Made by a program: the position numbers and the translations under genes. This document shows positions 1 through 6,900 of a stretch of DNA of 13,485 bases, one piece after another. Numbering within the stretch: position 1 is the stretch's first letter; every line of letters begins with the position of its first letter. This DNA comes from an uncultured Paracoccaceae bacterium (GTDB lineage: Bacteria; Pseudomonadota; Alphaproteobacteria; Rhodobacterales; Rhodobacteraceae). The notes under the pieces were generated by a model. That model was not told the DNA's origin. It ran no database searches and was given only the letters and a program-made list of their open reading frames with translations. The stretch covers positions 1-13,485 of the forward strand of contig CALFYQ010000218.1 in NCBI GenBank assembly GCA_937952085.1, read 5' to 3'.

Positions 1-82
1 TCGGCAGCGCGCCGGTGACGTCGGCGAGCCCGCCCGTCTTCACGAGCGGCGCGGCTTCGGAGGCGACCGAAAGGACGAGCAT
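1..82 (-). CDS. glgA: Glycogen synthase (ADP-glucose type), N-terminal fragment
   Basis: Only the first 27 codons are in the window; the gene continues past the left edge. The minus-strand translation begins MLVLSVASEAAPLVKTGG and continues LADVTGALP, which is the characteristic GlgA N-terminus. The KTGGLADV loop (residues 15-22) is the conserved ADP-glucose-binding K-x-G-G-L motif of GT5 glycogen/starch synthases. The enzyme transfers glucose from ADP-glucose to a growing alpha-1,4-glucan in the cytoplasm. The ATG lies three bases after the glgC stop (TGA GCC ATG), so it is almost certainly co-transcribed and translationally coupled with glgC. No separate promoter is visible. Identity is secure despite the short fragment; nothing can be said of the catalytic half. 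Confidence 0.9.
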   Translation of the reverse strand, partial: MLVLSVASEAAPLVKTGGLADVTGALP

Positions 83-85
83 GGC

Positions 86-1348
86 TCAGAGCGCGTCGAT
101 CATCGGCTGCGTGATGAGAACGACGCCGGACGGGCTTCGGCGGAACCGGGCGGCGTCGGCCGCCGGGTCGTCGCCGACCACGAGATCGGGCGGAATCCGC
201 ACGCCCCGGTCGATCACCACGTTCTTCAGCCGGCAGCGGCGGCCGATATCGGCATAGGGCAGGATGATCGCGCCGGAGAGCTCCGAGAAGGAGTTGCAGC
301 GGACCCCGGTGAAGAGGAGGCACTTCTTCAGCCGCGCGCCGGAGACGATGCAGCCGCCCGAGACCATGGAGGAGACGGCCATGCCGCGCCGCCCGTCCTC
401 GTCATGGACGAACTTCGCCGGCGGAGACTGTTCGGCATAGGTCCAGATCGGCCAGTCCCGGTCGTAGAGATCGAGCTCGGGCTCGAAGTCGAGCAGGTCG
501 ATATTGGCGCGCCAGAAGGCGTCGATCGTGCCGACATCGCGCCAGTATGGCGCCTTCTGCGCCGGCGACATGACGCAGGAACGGCCGAACGGATGGGCGT
601 AGGCCTTCCCCCGCGCGACCATCTTCGGGATCAGGTTCATGCCGAAGTCGTGCGCGGAGCCCTTGTCCGCGGCGTCTTCCTTCAGCATCTCGATGAGGAG
701 CGAGGTCTCGAAGACGTAGATACCCATGGAGGCGAGCGCCTCGCCCGGCCGGCCCGGCATGGCGGGCGGCTCGGACGGCTTTTCGACGAAATCGAGGATG
801 CGGTCGCTCTCGTCCACCTTCATCACGCCGAAGGCCTTCGCCTCCGCGCGCGGCACCTCGATGCAGCCGACCGTCACCTCCGCGCCGTTCGCGACATGTT
901 CGGCCAGCATGATCGAATAGTCCTGCTTGTAGATGTGGTCGCCGGCGAGCACGACGATGTGCTTCGGCCCGTAGCCTTCGATGATGTCGATGTTCTGGAA
1001 GACGGCGTCGGCCGTGCCGAGATACCATTGCCCCTCGTCCACGCGTTGCGAGGCGGGAAGGATGTCGATGCTCTCGTTCCGCTCCGCCTGGAAGAAGTTC
1101 CAGCCGCGCTGGAGGTGCCGGATCAGCGAATGCGCCTTGTACTGGGTGGCGACGCCGATCCGGCGGATGCCCGAATTGACCGCGTTGGAGAGGGCGAAGT
1201 CGACGATCCGCGTTTTGCCGCCGAAATAGACGGCGGGCTTCGCGCGCCGGTCGGTCAGTTCGTTGAGGCGGGAGCCGCGGCCGCCGGCGAGGACGAACGC
1301 CATCGATTGGCGCGCAAGTTGCGCCGCCTGGATGCCCGATTCGGCCAT
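86..1348 (-). CDS. glgC: Glucose-1-phosphate adenylyltransferase (ADP-glucose pyrophosphorylase)
   Basis: The 420-residue product has the usual bacterial GlgC length. It makes ADP-glucose and pyrophosphate from glucose-1-phosphate and ATP, the committed and allosterically controlled step of glycogen synthesis. Visible family motifs are the N-terminal nucleotide-binding loop AGGRGSRLNELTDRRAKPAV (residues 21-40), WYLGTADAV (108-116), the GDHIY segment (136-140), FVEKP (187-191, the lysine corresponding to the glucose-1-P-binding lysine of the E. coli enzyme) and SMGIYVF (207-213). The C-terminal third is the left-handed beta-helix-type region that mediates allostery in this family. The ATG at 1348 is preceded by a strong purine-rich ribosome site (GGGAGGGG, spacing about 5). 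glgA follows after 3 nt, forming a glgC-glgA unit. It is divergent from edd across 377 bp. Confidence 0.97.
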   Translation of the reverse strand: MAESGIQAAQLARQSMAFVLAGGRGSRLNELTDRRAKPAVYFGGKTRIVDFALSNAVNSGIRRIGVATQYKAHSLIRHLQRGWNFFQAERNESIDILPASQRVDEGQWYLGTADAVFQNIDIIEGYGPKHIVVLAGDHIYKQDYSIMLAEHVANGAEVTVGCIEVPRAEAKAFGVMKVDESDRILDFVEKPSEPPAMPGRPGEALASMGIYVFETSLLIEMLKEDAADKGSAHDFGMNLIPKMVARGKAYAHPFGRSCVMSPAQKAPYWRDVGTIDAFWRANIDLLDFEPELDLYDRDWPIWTYAEQSPPAKFVHDEDGRRGMAVSSMVSGGCIVSGARLKKCLLFTGVRCNSFSELSGAIILPYADIGRRCRLKNVVIDRGVRIPPDLVVGDDPAADAARFRRSPSGVVLITQPMIDAL

Positions 1349-1725
1349 TCGGCCCCTCCCTCGTCGCGGCCGGCTTCGCCGACCGGCTGCATGATAGCGC
1401 GTCCGCCGGAAGCTTCACCCCCCGGAATCGCCCTGGACGAGAGAGTTGGAAACACAAGATGATTTATTGCTGAATGGCCGTCGCCGGCGAGACGGGAAAC
1501 GCCTTTCCCGCCCGAAGGGGCGGTTGGGCCGCGACGCGGCTTCGCTAGGATGGCGGCGATGGCGAAGCTCGTGAAGCGCGCGGCGGCGGCGAAGGGCCGG
1601 CACGGAGCCGGTCCGGCCGGGCCGCTGGCCGCCGTTCCCGGTCGCGCCGCGCGCCGACGGAATGAAGTTGAGGCGTCGCCATCTTCGCCGCCCTGCCGAA
1701 CCGAGCCGATTGCGAGGAGAAAGCC
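1349..1725. other. Divergent intergenic region between glgC and edd
   Basis: This 377-bp region separates two divergent metabolic operons and should hold both promoters. Most of it is very GC-rich. The exception is an AT-rich patch at about 1445-1478 (TTGGAAACACAAGATGATTT and onward), the best candidate for promoter or operator DNA, but no convincing -35/-10 pair could be fixed on either strand. Two overlapping hairpins lie at 1493-1523. A possible 59-codon ORF occupies 1550-1729 on the plus strand. No tRNA or known RNA was recognised. The ribosome site for edd (AGGAG, six bases before the ATG) is at the right end. Confidence 0.6.
1493..1523. promoter_or_regulatory. Two overlapping, mutually exclusive hairpins upstream of edd
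   Basis: Hairpin A is CGGGAAA (1493-1499), loop CGCC, TTTCCCG (1504-1510), a perfect 7-bp stem. Hairpin B is CCGCCC (1508-1513), loop GAAG, GGGCGG (1518-1523), a perfect 6-bp stem. They share bases 1508-1510, so both cannot form fully in the same RNA. The pairings are read directly from the sequence. Any switching or attenuation role is inference, and GC-rich DNA yields such stems by chance fairly often. No U-tract follows, so neither is a convincing intrinsic terminator. Confidence 0.3.
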
Positions 1726-1729
1726 ATGA
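1550..1729 (+). CDS. Possible small ORF overlapping the edd start (doubtful)
   Basis: An ATG at 1550 (alternative ATG at 1559) opens a 59-codon frame whose TGA (1727-1729) overlaps the edd ATG (1726-1728) as ATGA, the arrangement typical of translational coupling. The product would be basic and rich in Ala, Arg and Pro (it starts MAAMAKLVKRAAAAKGRHGA). It has no recognisable domain, signal peptide or membrane segment. There is no good ribosome site before either ATG. Edd has its own good site. The frame may be chance in GC-rich DNA, where long open frames are common. Confidence 0.15.
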   Translation: MAAMAKLVKRAAAAKGRHGAGPAGPLAAVPGRAARRRNEVEASPSSPPCRTEPIARRKP

Positions 1730-3531
1730 CGATCCGACCGGAGCTTCAGGCCGTCACCGACCGGATCGTGAAACGGTCCGAAGCGACGCGCCGGGCCTAT
1801 CTCGACCGGATCGGGGCGGCGGCGCGGAAGGGGCCGAACCGGGCGCATCTCTCCTGCGGCAACCAGGCCCACGCCTATGCGGCGATGGGGCCGGACAAGG
1901 CGGCGCTGGCCGAGGCGCGGGTTCCCGTCCTCGGCATCGTCACCGCCTATAACGACATGCTCTCAGCGCATCAGCCCTTCGAGCGGTTCCCGGACCTCAT
2001 CCGCGCGGCGGCGCGGAAGGCGGGGGGCGTCGCGCAGGTGGCGGGCGGGGTGCCGGCGATGTGCGACGGCGTCACCCAGGGGCAGGCAGGAATGGAGCTT
2101 TCGCTCTTCTCCCGCGACGTGATCGCCATGGCGGCGGGGATCGCCCTCAGCCACGACACGTTCGACGCCGCGGTCTTCCTCGGCGTCTGCGACAAGATCG
2201 TGCCGGGGCTGGTGATGGCGGCGGCGGCCTTCGGCCACCTGCCGGCCGTCTTCCTGCCGGCCGGGCCGATGACGACGGGCCTCTCCAACGACGAGAAGTC
2301 GAAGGTCCGCAACCGCTTCGCGGAGGGGAAGGCGAGCCGGGAGGAGCTCCTGGCCTCCGAGATGGCGGCCTATCACGGGCCGGGCACCTGCACCTTCTAC
2401 GGCACCGCCAACACCAACCAGATGCTGATGGAGTTCATGGGGCTGCACCTTCCGGGCGCCTCCTTCGTCAACCCGAACACGCCGCTTCGCGACGCGCTGA
2501 CCGAGGCGGGGGCGGAGCGGGCGCTCGCGATCACCGCCTTCGGCAACGAATACGCCCCGGCCGGGCTGGTGCTGGACGAGCGGGCCTGGGTGAACGGGAT
2601 CGTCGGGCTGATGGCGACGGGGGGCTCGACCAACCTCGTGATCCATCTCGTCGCTATGGCGCGGGCGGCGGGGGTGCTGCTCGACGTGGCGGATTTCGCG
2701 GCGCTGTCGGAGCTGACGCCGCTTCTCGCGCGGGTCTATCCGAACGGGCTCGCGGACGTGAATCAGTTTCACGCGGCGGGCGGGCTCGGCTTCGCCATCG
2801 GCGAGCTTCTGGGCGCGGGCCTCCTCCACGAGGATGTGCTGACCGTCGCCGGCGCCGGGCTCGGCCGCTACGCCGCCGAGCCGAAGCTGCGGGACGGGGC
2901 GCTGATCTGGGAGGCGGCCTCGAAGGAAAGCGGCAGCGAGGCGATCCTCCGCCCCGCGGCGCGGCCCTTCCAGGAGACCGGGGGGCTTTCCGTCCTCTCC
3001 GGCAATCTCGGGACCGGGGTGATGAAGGTCTCCGCCGTCGCGCCCGAAGCGCGTGTGGTGGAGGCGCGGGCGCGGGTCTTCGACGACCAGGAGGCGGTGA
3101 AGGCGGCGTTCCGCGCCGGCGCGTTCACGGAGGACGTGGTGGTGGTGGTCCGCTACCAGGGGCCGCGGGCGAACGGGATGCCGGAGCTGCATTCGCTCAC
3201 CCCGATGCTCACCATCCTCCAGGGGCGGGGGCTTCGCGTCGCGTTGGCGACGGATGGGCGGATGTCCGGCGCCTCGGGCAAGGTGCCGGCGGCGATCCAC
3301 GTCACGCCCGAGGCGCTGGCCGGCGGGCCGATCGGCAAGGTGCGGGACGGCGATCTCATCCGGGTGGACCCGGAGGCCGGAACGCTCGAAGTTCTGGAGC
3401 CGGGATTCGCGGCGCGGGAGGTGGTCCATCCGGACCTTTCCGCCAACGGGGCGGGAATCGGGCGGGAGCTGTTCGCCGCCTTCCGCGCCCATGTCGGCGG
3501 CGCGGAGGCCGGCGCGGCTCTGGCCGTCTGA
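1726..3531 (+). CDS. edd: Phosphogluconate dehydratase (6-phosphogluconate dehydratase)
   Basis: The 601-residue length is typical for Edd. It dehydrates 6-phosphogluconate to 2-keto-3-deoxy-6-phosphogluconate, the first committed Entner-Doudoroff step, in the cytoplasm. Both IlvD/Edd family signatures are present: CDKIVPGLVMAA at about residues 155-166 and LATDGRMSGASG near residue 507. Candidate iron-sulfur ligands are Cys113 (MCDGVTQGQ), Cys155 (CDK) and Cys222 (GTCTFYGTANT), by comparison with the dehydratase family; the assignment of individual ligands is inferred. The N-terminal SCGNQAHAYAAMGPDK stretch is Edd-like and argues against dihydroxyacid dehydratase (IlvD). The ATG at 1726 follows AGGAG at a 6-nt spacing. 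eda starts 11 nt after the stop. Long open frames on the opposite strand and in another plus frame inside this gene are shadows. Confidence 0.97.
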   Translation: MTIRPELQAVTDRIVKRSEATRRAYLDRIGAAARKGPNRAHLSCGNQAHAYAAMGPDKAALAEARVPVLGIVTAYNDMLSAHQPFERFPDLIRAAARKAGGVAQVAGGVPAMCDGVTQGQAGMELSLFSRDVIAMAAGIALSHDTFDAAVFLGVCDKIVPGLVMAAAAFGHLPAVFLPAGPMTTGLSNDEKSKVRNRFAEGKASREELLASEMAAYHGPGTCTFYGTANTNQMLMEFMGLHLPGASFVNPNTPLRDALTEAGAERALAITAFGNEYAPAGLVLDERAWVNGIVGLMATGGSTNLVIHLVAMARAAGVLLDVADFAALSELTPLLARVYPNGLADVNQFHAAGGLGFAIGELLGAGLLHEDVLTVAGAGLGRYAAEPKLRDGALIWEAASKESGSEAILRPAARPFQETGGLSVLSGNLGTGVMKVSAVAPEARVVEARARVFDDQEAVKAAFRAGAFTEDVVVVVRYQGPRANGMPELHSLTPMLTILQGRGLRVALATDGRMSGASGKVPAAIHVTPEALAGGPIGKVRDGDLIRVDPEAGTLEVLEPGFAAREVVHPDLSANGAGIGRELFAAFRAHVGGAEAGAALAV

Positions 3532-3542
3532 GGGAGAACGAG

Positions 3543-4193
3543 ATGACGCCGAAAGAGGCCAGCGAGCGAACGCGGGAGGTGGCGGCGCTCGCCCCGATCA
3601 TCCCGGTGCTGACCGTGGACGACCCGGACACCGCGGACGAGCTGGCCGAGGCGCTGATCGCCGGCGGCCTGCCGGCGCTCGAAGTCACGCTCCGCACCCC
3701 TGCCGCGCTCGAATGCATCCGACGGATGGCGCAGGTGCCGGGCGGCGTGGTCGGCGTCGGCACGCTGATGTCGCCGGCCGACGTAAGGGCGGCGAAGGCG
3801 GCGGGCGCGCGGTTTGGCGTCTCCCCCGGCGCGACCGACGCGATCCTCGCGGCGGCGGAGGCGGAAGGGCTGCCGATGCTGCCGGGCTCTGCCACGGCGA
3901 CGGAGGCGATGCGCCTTCTCGAGCGCGGCTATGACTTCATGAAATTCTTCCCGGCGGGAACCTCGGGCGGCGCGCCGGCGCTCAGGGCGCTCTCGGCGCC
4001 GCTGGCCGCGATCAAGTTCTGTCCGACCGGCGGGGTGAGCCTTTCCAATGCGCCTGACTACCTCTCGCTGCCGAACGTCCTCTGCGCCGGCGGCTCCTGG
4101 GTGGCGCCCGCCGACAAGGTGAAGGCGCGCGACTGGGCCGGGATCGAGGCGCTGGCCCGCGAGGCGGCGGCGCTGGAAAGGAGCGCGAAATGA
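3543..4193 (+). CDS. eda: KDPG / KHG aldolase (2-dehydro-3-deoxy-phosphogluconate aldolase)
   Basis: This 216-residue class I aldolase cleaves 2-keto-3-deoxy-6-phosphogluconate to pyruvate and glyceraldehyde-3-phosphate. Residues visible by comparison with E. coli Eda are the general acid/base Glu47 in LEVTLRT, the Schiff-base Lys134 in DFMKFFPAG, and the phosphate-binding FCPTGGVS and CAGGSW segments. Where E. coli reads FFPAEANGG, this protein reads FFPAGTSGG, a local substitution next to the active-site lysine strand. The frame stays open far upstream through edd, but the ATG at 3543 is the correct start: it follows GGGAG, lies 11 nt after the edd stop, and gives the standard family length. 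The stop overlaps the pgi start (ATGA at 4190-4193), implying coupled translation. Confidence 0.96.
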   Translation: MTPKEASERTREVAALAPIIPVLTVDDPDTADELAEALIAGGLPALEVTLRTPAALECIRRMAQVPGGVVGVGTLMSPADVRAAKAAGARFGVSPGATDAILAAAEAEGLPMLPGSATATEAMRLLERGYDFMKFFPAGTSGGAPALRALSAPLAAIKFCPTGGVSLSNAPDYLSLPNVLCAGGSWVAPADKVKARDWAGIEALAREAAALERSAK

Positions 4194-5755
4194 GCTGGAC
4201 CGCGCTCGAACCCCATGCCGCGCGCCTGAAGGCGACGACGCTGCGGGCGCTTTTCGCCGCCGATCCGGGGCGGTTCGAGGCGCTCTCCTTCCGGCTCGGC
4301 GATCTTCTGATCGACCTCTCGAAGGAGAAACTGGACACGCCCGCGCTCGCCGCTCTGATCGATCTCGCCCGCGCCGCCGGCGTCGAGGCGAAGCGCGCCG
4401 CGATGGCGGCGATGGAGCCGATCAACGCCACCGAGAACCGCGCCGTCGGCCACATGCGGCTCCGCTCTGGCCGGGACAAGGAGGTGGAGGAGACGCTTTC
4501 CCGCTTCCTCGCCTTCGCGGAGGACGTGCGCGCGGGCGGCGCCGCTCCGCCCGCGGGGCGCTTCACCGATGTCGTCAACATCGGCATCGGCGGCTCCGAT
4601 CTCGGCCCGGTCATGGCGGTACGGGCGCTCCGGCCCGACCATGACGGGCCGCGGCTCCATTTCGTCTCCAATGTCGACGGCGCGCACATCACTGACGTGC
4701 TGGCCGGGCTCGACCCGAAGACGACGCTCGGCATCGTCGCCTCGAAGACCTTCACCACGCAGGAGACGATGGCGAACGCCGGCGCCTTCCGGGACTGGCT
4801 CGCCGCCGCCGGCTGCGCCGCGGAGGACCATCTCGCCGCCGTCTCCACCAATTTGAAGGCGACGGGCGCCTTCGGGGTGAGGGACGAGCGCGTCTTCGGG
4901 TTCTGGGACTGGGTGGGCGGCCGCTATTCGGTCTGGTCGGCGATCGGCCTGCCGGTCGCCATCGCGGTCGGGGGTGAAGGGTTCCGCGCCTTCCTCGCCG
5001 GCGCCCATGCGATGGACGAGCATTTCCTCCACACCCCGCTCGACCGGAACCTGCCGGTCCTCCTCGCCCTCGCGGGGGTCTGGCGGCGCAACATGCTCGG
5101 GATGCCGACCGTCGCGCTCATCCCCTACGACCAGCGGCTGGAGCGGTTCCCGGCCTATGTGCAGCAGCTCGACATGGAATCGAACGGCAAGGGCGTGACG
5201 CTATCGGGCGTGCCTGCGGGGCGTTCGACCGGGCCGGTGATCTGGGGCGAGCCCGGCACCAACGCGCAGCATTCCTTCTTCCAGCTTCTCCACCAAGGGA
5301 CGGACCCGATCCCGGTCGAGTTCATCGTCGCCCGCCATGCGCGGGAGGCGGTGGGGGAGCACCACCAGCTTCTCCTCGCGAATTGCCTCGCGCAGTCGCG
5401 CGCGCTCGCCTTCGGCCGCACCGAGGCGGAGGCGAAGGCGGGGATGGCGGCCTCCGGCCTGCCAGAGGAGGAGGTGGAGCGCCTCGCCCCGCACCGGAGC
5501 TTTCCGGGCGACCGGCCCTCGACGACGATCCTACATGATCGGCTCGACGCGTTCGCCCTCGGGCGGCTGGTGGCGCTCTATGAGCACAAGGTCTTCGTCC
5601 AGGGCGCGATCTGGGGCGTCAATTCCTATGACCAGTGGGGCGTCGAGCTCGGCAAGGCGATGGCGAGCGAGCTTGTCCCGATGGTGAAGGGCGCCGCGCC
5701 TTCGGCGGAGATGGACGCCTCCACTCTCGGGCTTCTCAAGGCCCTCGGCGAATAG
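4190..5755 (+). CDS. pgi: Glucose-6-phosphate isomerase
   Basis: The 521-residue protein interconverts glucose-6-phosphate and fructose-6-phosphate in the cytoplasm. It is somewhat shorter than E. coli Pgi (549 residues). Both PGI signatures are present: DWVGGRYSVWSAIG, and GAIWGVNSYDQWGVELGK carrying the catalytic-site lysine. The sugar-phosphate loop NIGIGGSDLGP and the active-site segment WGEPGTNAQHSFFQLLHQGT (base Glu and His) are intact. The N-terminal NATENRAVGHMRLR departs slightly from the common NxTENRAVLHxALR. A strong ribosome site (AAGGAG, 6-nt spacing) precedes the ATG, which overlaps the eda stop by 4 nt. Placement with edd-eda suggests that fructose-6-P is routed back into glucose-6-P to feed the Entner-Doudoroff pathway. 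zwf and pgl are not in the window. Confidence 0.97.
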   Translation: MSWTALEPHAARLKATTLRALFAADPGRFEALSFRLGDLLIDLSKEKLDTPALAALIDLARAAGVEAKRAAMAAMEPINATENRAVGHMRLRSGRDKEVEETLSRFLAFAEDVRAGGAAPPAGRFTDVVNIGIGGSDLGPVMAVRALRPDHDGPRLHFVSNVDGAHITDVLAGLDPKTTLGIVASKTFTTQETMANAGAFRDWLAAAGCAAEDHLAAVSTNLKATGAFGVRDERVFGFWDWVGGRYSVWSAIGLPVAIAVGGEGFRAFLAGAHAMDEHFLHTPLDRNLPVLLALAGVWRRNMLGMPTVALIPYDQRLERFPAYVQQLDMESNGKGVTLSGVPAGRSTGPVIWGEPGTNAQHSFFQLLHQGTDPIPVEFIVARHAREAVGEHHQLLLANCLAQSRALAFGRTEAEAKAGMAASGLPEEEVERLAPHRSFPGDRPSTTILHDRLDAFALGRLVALYEHKVFVQGAIWGVNSYDQWGVELGKAMASELVPMVKGAAPSAEMDASTLGLLKALGE

Positions 5756-5771
5756 CCGCCGGAAAGAGAAA

Positions 5772-5798
5772 GGCCCGGAGCGCGGGGCGCTCCGGGCC
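5772..5798. terminator. Perfect 12-bp hairpin between convergent pgi and the VPLPA-anchored gene
   Basis: GGCCCGGAGCGC (5772-5783), loop GGG, GCGCTCCGGGCC (5787-5798) is a perfect inverted repeat located 17 nt after the pgi stop and 24 nt beyond the stop of the convergent minus-strand gene. On the minus strand the stem is followed by TTTCTCTTTCC, a T-rich tail, so it resembles an intrinsic terminator mainly for the minus-strand gene. On the plus strand GGCTATCG follows, with no T-tract. It may serve both directions as a 3'-end stabilising structure. Confidence 0.75.
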
Positions 5799-5822
5799 GG
5801 CTATCGCGCCTTGGGAGACGGT

Positions 5823-6755
5823 TCAGGCCGCGCGGCGGCGAAGCCGCATCCCGCCAAAGAGGCCGACGCCGCCGAGCAGCAGCAGCGCGGAGGCCGGCAG
5901 CGGCACGTTGGCGACCGGCTGCGTCGGCAGGCCCGTCAGCACCAGCGGGTGAATCTCGCCGTTGCGGAGCGAAAGGCTGTTGGCGACGATCGTGCCGGTG
6001 AAGTTCGACAGCGCGTTCACCACGGCGTTCGGCGCGATGATGTTCGCGCTGAAGGTCTGGTTGAAGGTGAGCGAGGTCGCCTCGAAGAAGTTGAAGATCA
6101 CGTTCGGCAGCGGGTTGCTGACCTTGCCGGCGAAGTTCACCGTCGCGCCCGAGACGTTGACGATGGTCAGGACGCCCGTGTTCGCCGAGAAGTTCGAGTT
6201 CTGGTTGGTGAAGTCGCTGGCCGAAAGGTTGAAATACTCGATCGGCTCGACCGTCGCGCCGGCCGAGAAGACCGGGTTGTTCGAATCCCCGGCGATCACG
6301 CCGGTGGTTCCGGCGGCGAGGCCGAGATCTCTCAGGAACAGCGAGTAGCTCTGCATCGCGGCGGCGACGTCGCTCACCGGGATGCCGGCGACGCCGGTGA
6401 ACTTGGCGCCGTTCTGCGCGTCGACCGTCGCGTTCGCCGCGCCGCCGATCTGGACCGAGCCCTTGAAGGACCGGAGGCCGGAGCCGTTCACATCGCCGGC
6501 GATGAAGGTGGTTCCGGAGATGCCGCCGAGATCGATATCGGCGAACTGGTCCTTGTTCAGCTCGGAGAACTGCGAGGCGTTGTAGTCGCCGCCGACGAAG
6601 GTCCGGCCGTGCACGTGGACCTGGTTGTTGAAATCGCCCAGCGTGATCACGTTGAACGACTGGATCAGCGCGGCGGCGTCGATCGAGGCAGCGCTCACGG
6701 GAGCCGCGCTCATGAGCGCGAGGGCGCACGCGGCGCCGGCCAGACAGGTTTTCAT
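5823..6755 (-). CDS. Secreted choice-of-anchor-A-like protein with VPLPA-type C-terminal sorting signal
   Basis: The 310-residue protein starts with a Sec signal peptide (MKTCLAGAACALALMSAAPV, cleavage near the following SAA). It continues with ALIQSFNVITLGDFNNQVHVHGRTFVGGDYN, which resembles the start of the choice-of-anchor A domain, and a body rich in Asn, Gly, Val and Thr (beta-rich, low in charge). It ends in a tripartite sorting signal: VPLPAS at 284-289, a hydrophobic helix at about 288-302, and a final RLRRRAA. VPLPA-CTERM proteins are processed and surface-delivered by an exosortase in Rhodobacterales; none is encoded here. The upstream ATG at 6803 would put 16 residues before the signal peptide. 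The ATG at 6755 is preferred because GGGGA precedes it by 5 nt and the signal peptide is then properly N-terminal. An exopolysaccharide or matrix role is only inferred. Confidence 0.85.
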   Translation of the reverse strand: MKTCLAGAACALALMSAAPVSAASIDAAALIQSFNVITLGDFNNQVHVHGRTFVGGDYNASQFSELNKDQFADIDLGGISGTTFIAGDVNGSGLRSFKGSVQIGGAANATVDAQNGAKFTGVAGIPVSDVAAAMQSYSLFLRDLGLAAGTTGVIAGDSNNPVFSAGATVEPIEYFNLSASDFTNQNSNFSANTGVLTIVNVSGATVNFAGKVSNPLPNVIFNFFEATSLTFNQTFSANIIAPNAVVNALSNFTGTIVANSLSLRNGEIHPLVLTGLPTQPVANVPLPASALLLLGGVGLFGGMRLRRRAA

Positions 6756-6768
6756 CACGTTCCCCACA

Positions 6769-6781
6769 GGCGCTTCGCGCC
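6769..6781 (-). promoter_or_regulatory. Small hairpin just before the ribosome site of the VPLPA-anchored gene
   Basis: In the minus-strand transcript, GGCGC-GAA-GCGCC forms a 5-bp stem with a 3-nt loop. It ends three bases before the GGGGA ribosome site of the gene starting at 6755. The structure is read directly from the sequence. An effect on translation or mRNA stability is inference. Confidence 0.3.
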
Positions 6782-6824
6782 TTAACAAACCGCCGCGACC
6801 CACACCGCGACCTTACGCGAACGT

Positions 6825-6852
6825 CATCTAGCGGCGATTCCGGGCGATTCAA
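6825..6852 (-). promoter_or_regulatory. Candidate promoter with tandem direct repeats for the VPLPA-anchored gene
   Basis: On the minus strand TTGAAT (6852-6847), a 16-bp spacer and TAGATG (6830-6825) form a weak sigma-70-like pair about 70 bp before the ATG at 6755. The element GAATCGCC occurs twice (plus-strand GGCGATTC at 6833-6840 and 6843-6850) with a 10-bp period, about one helical turn, overlapping the -35 and spacer. Such spacing is typical of cooperative operator sites, but no regulator can be named. Confidence 0.3.
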
Positions 6853-6900
6853 AGCCAAACTTCGCAAGGCGCCGCAACGTTAACCAAAGATTGTTGCTCC

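Noticed and set aside
402..1462. Long open frames on both strands within glgC
   Set aside because: Both are shadow frames of glgC without recognisable domains.
1963..3492. Minus-strand open frame of 509 codons opposite edd
   Set aside because: The composition is typical of an antisense shadow (Arg, His, Pro), with no motif or ribosome site; edd on the plus strand is unambiguous.
2061..3542. Upstream extension of the eda frame through edd (would give a 710-residue product)
   Set aside because: The extension is Gly/Arg low-complexity out-of-frame reading of edd. The normal Eda starts at 3543 with a ribosome site and standard length.
6880..6894. Possible CtrA-type site (TTAA-N7-TTAA) in the divergent region
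   Set aside because: The second half-site reads TTGT, so the pattern is incomplete, and one half-site alone is common by chance.
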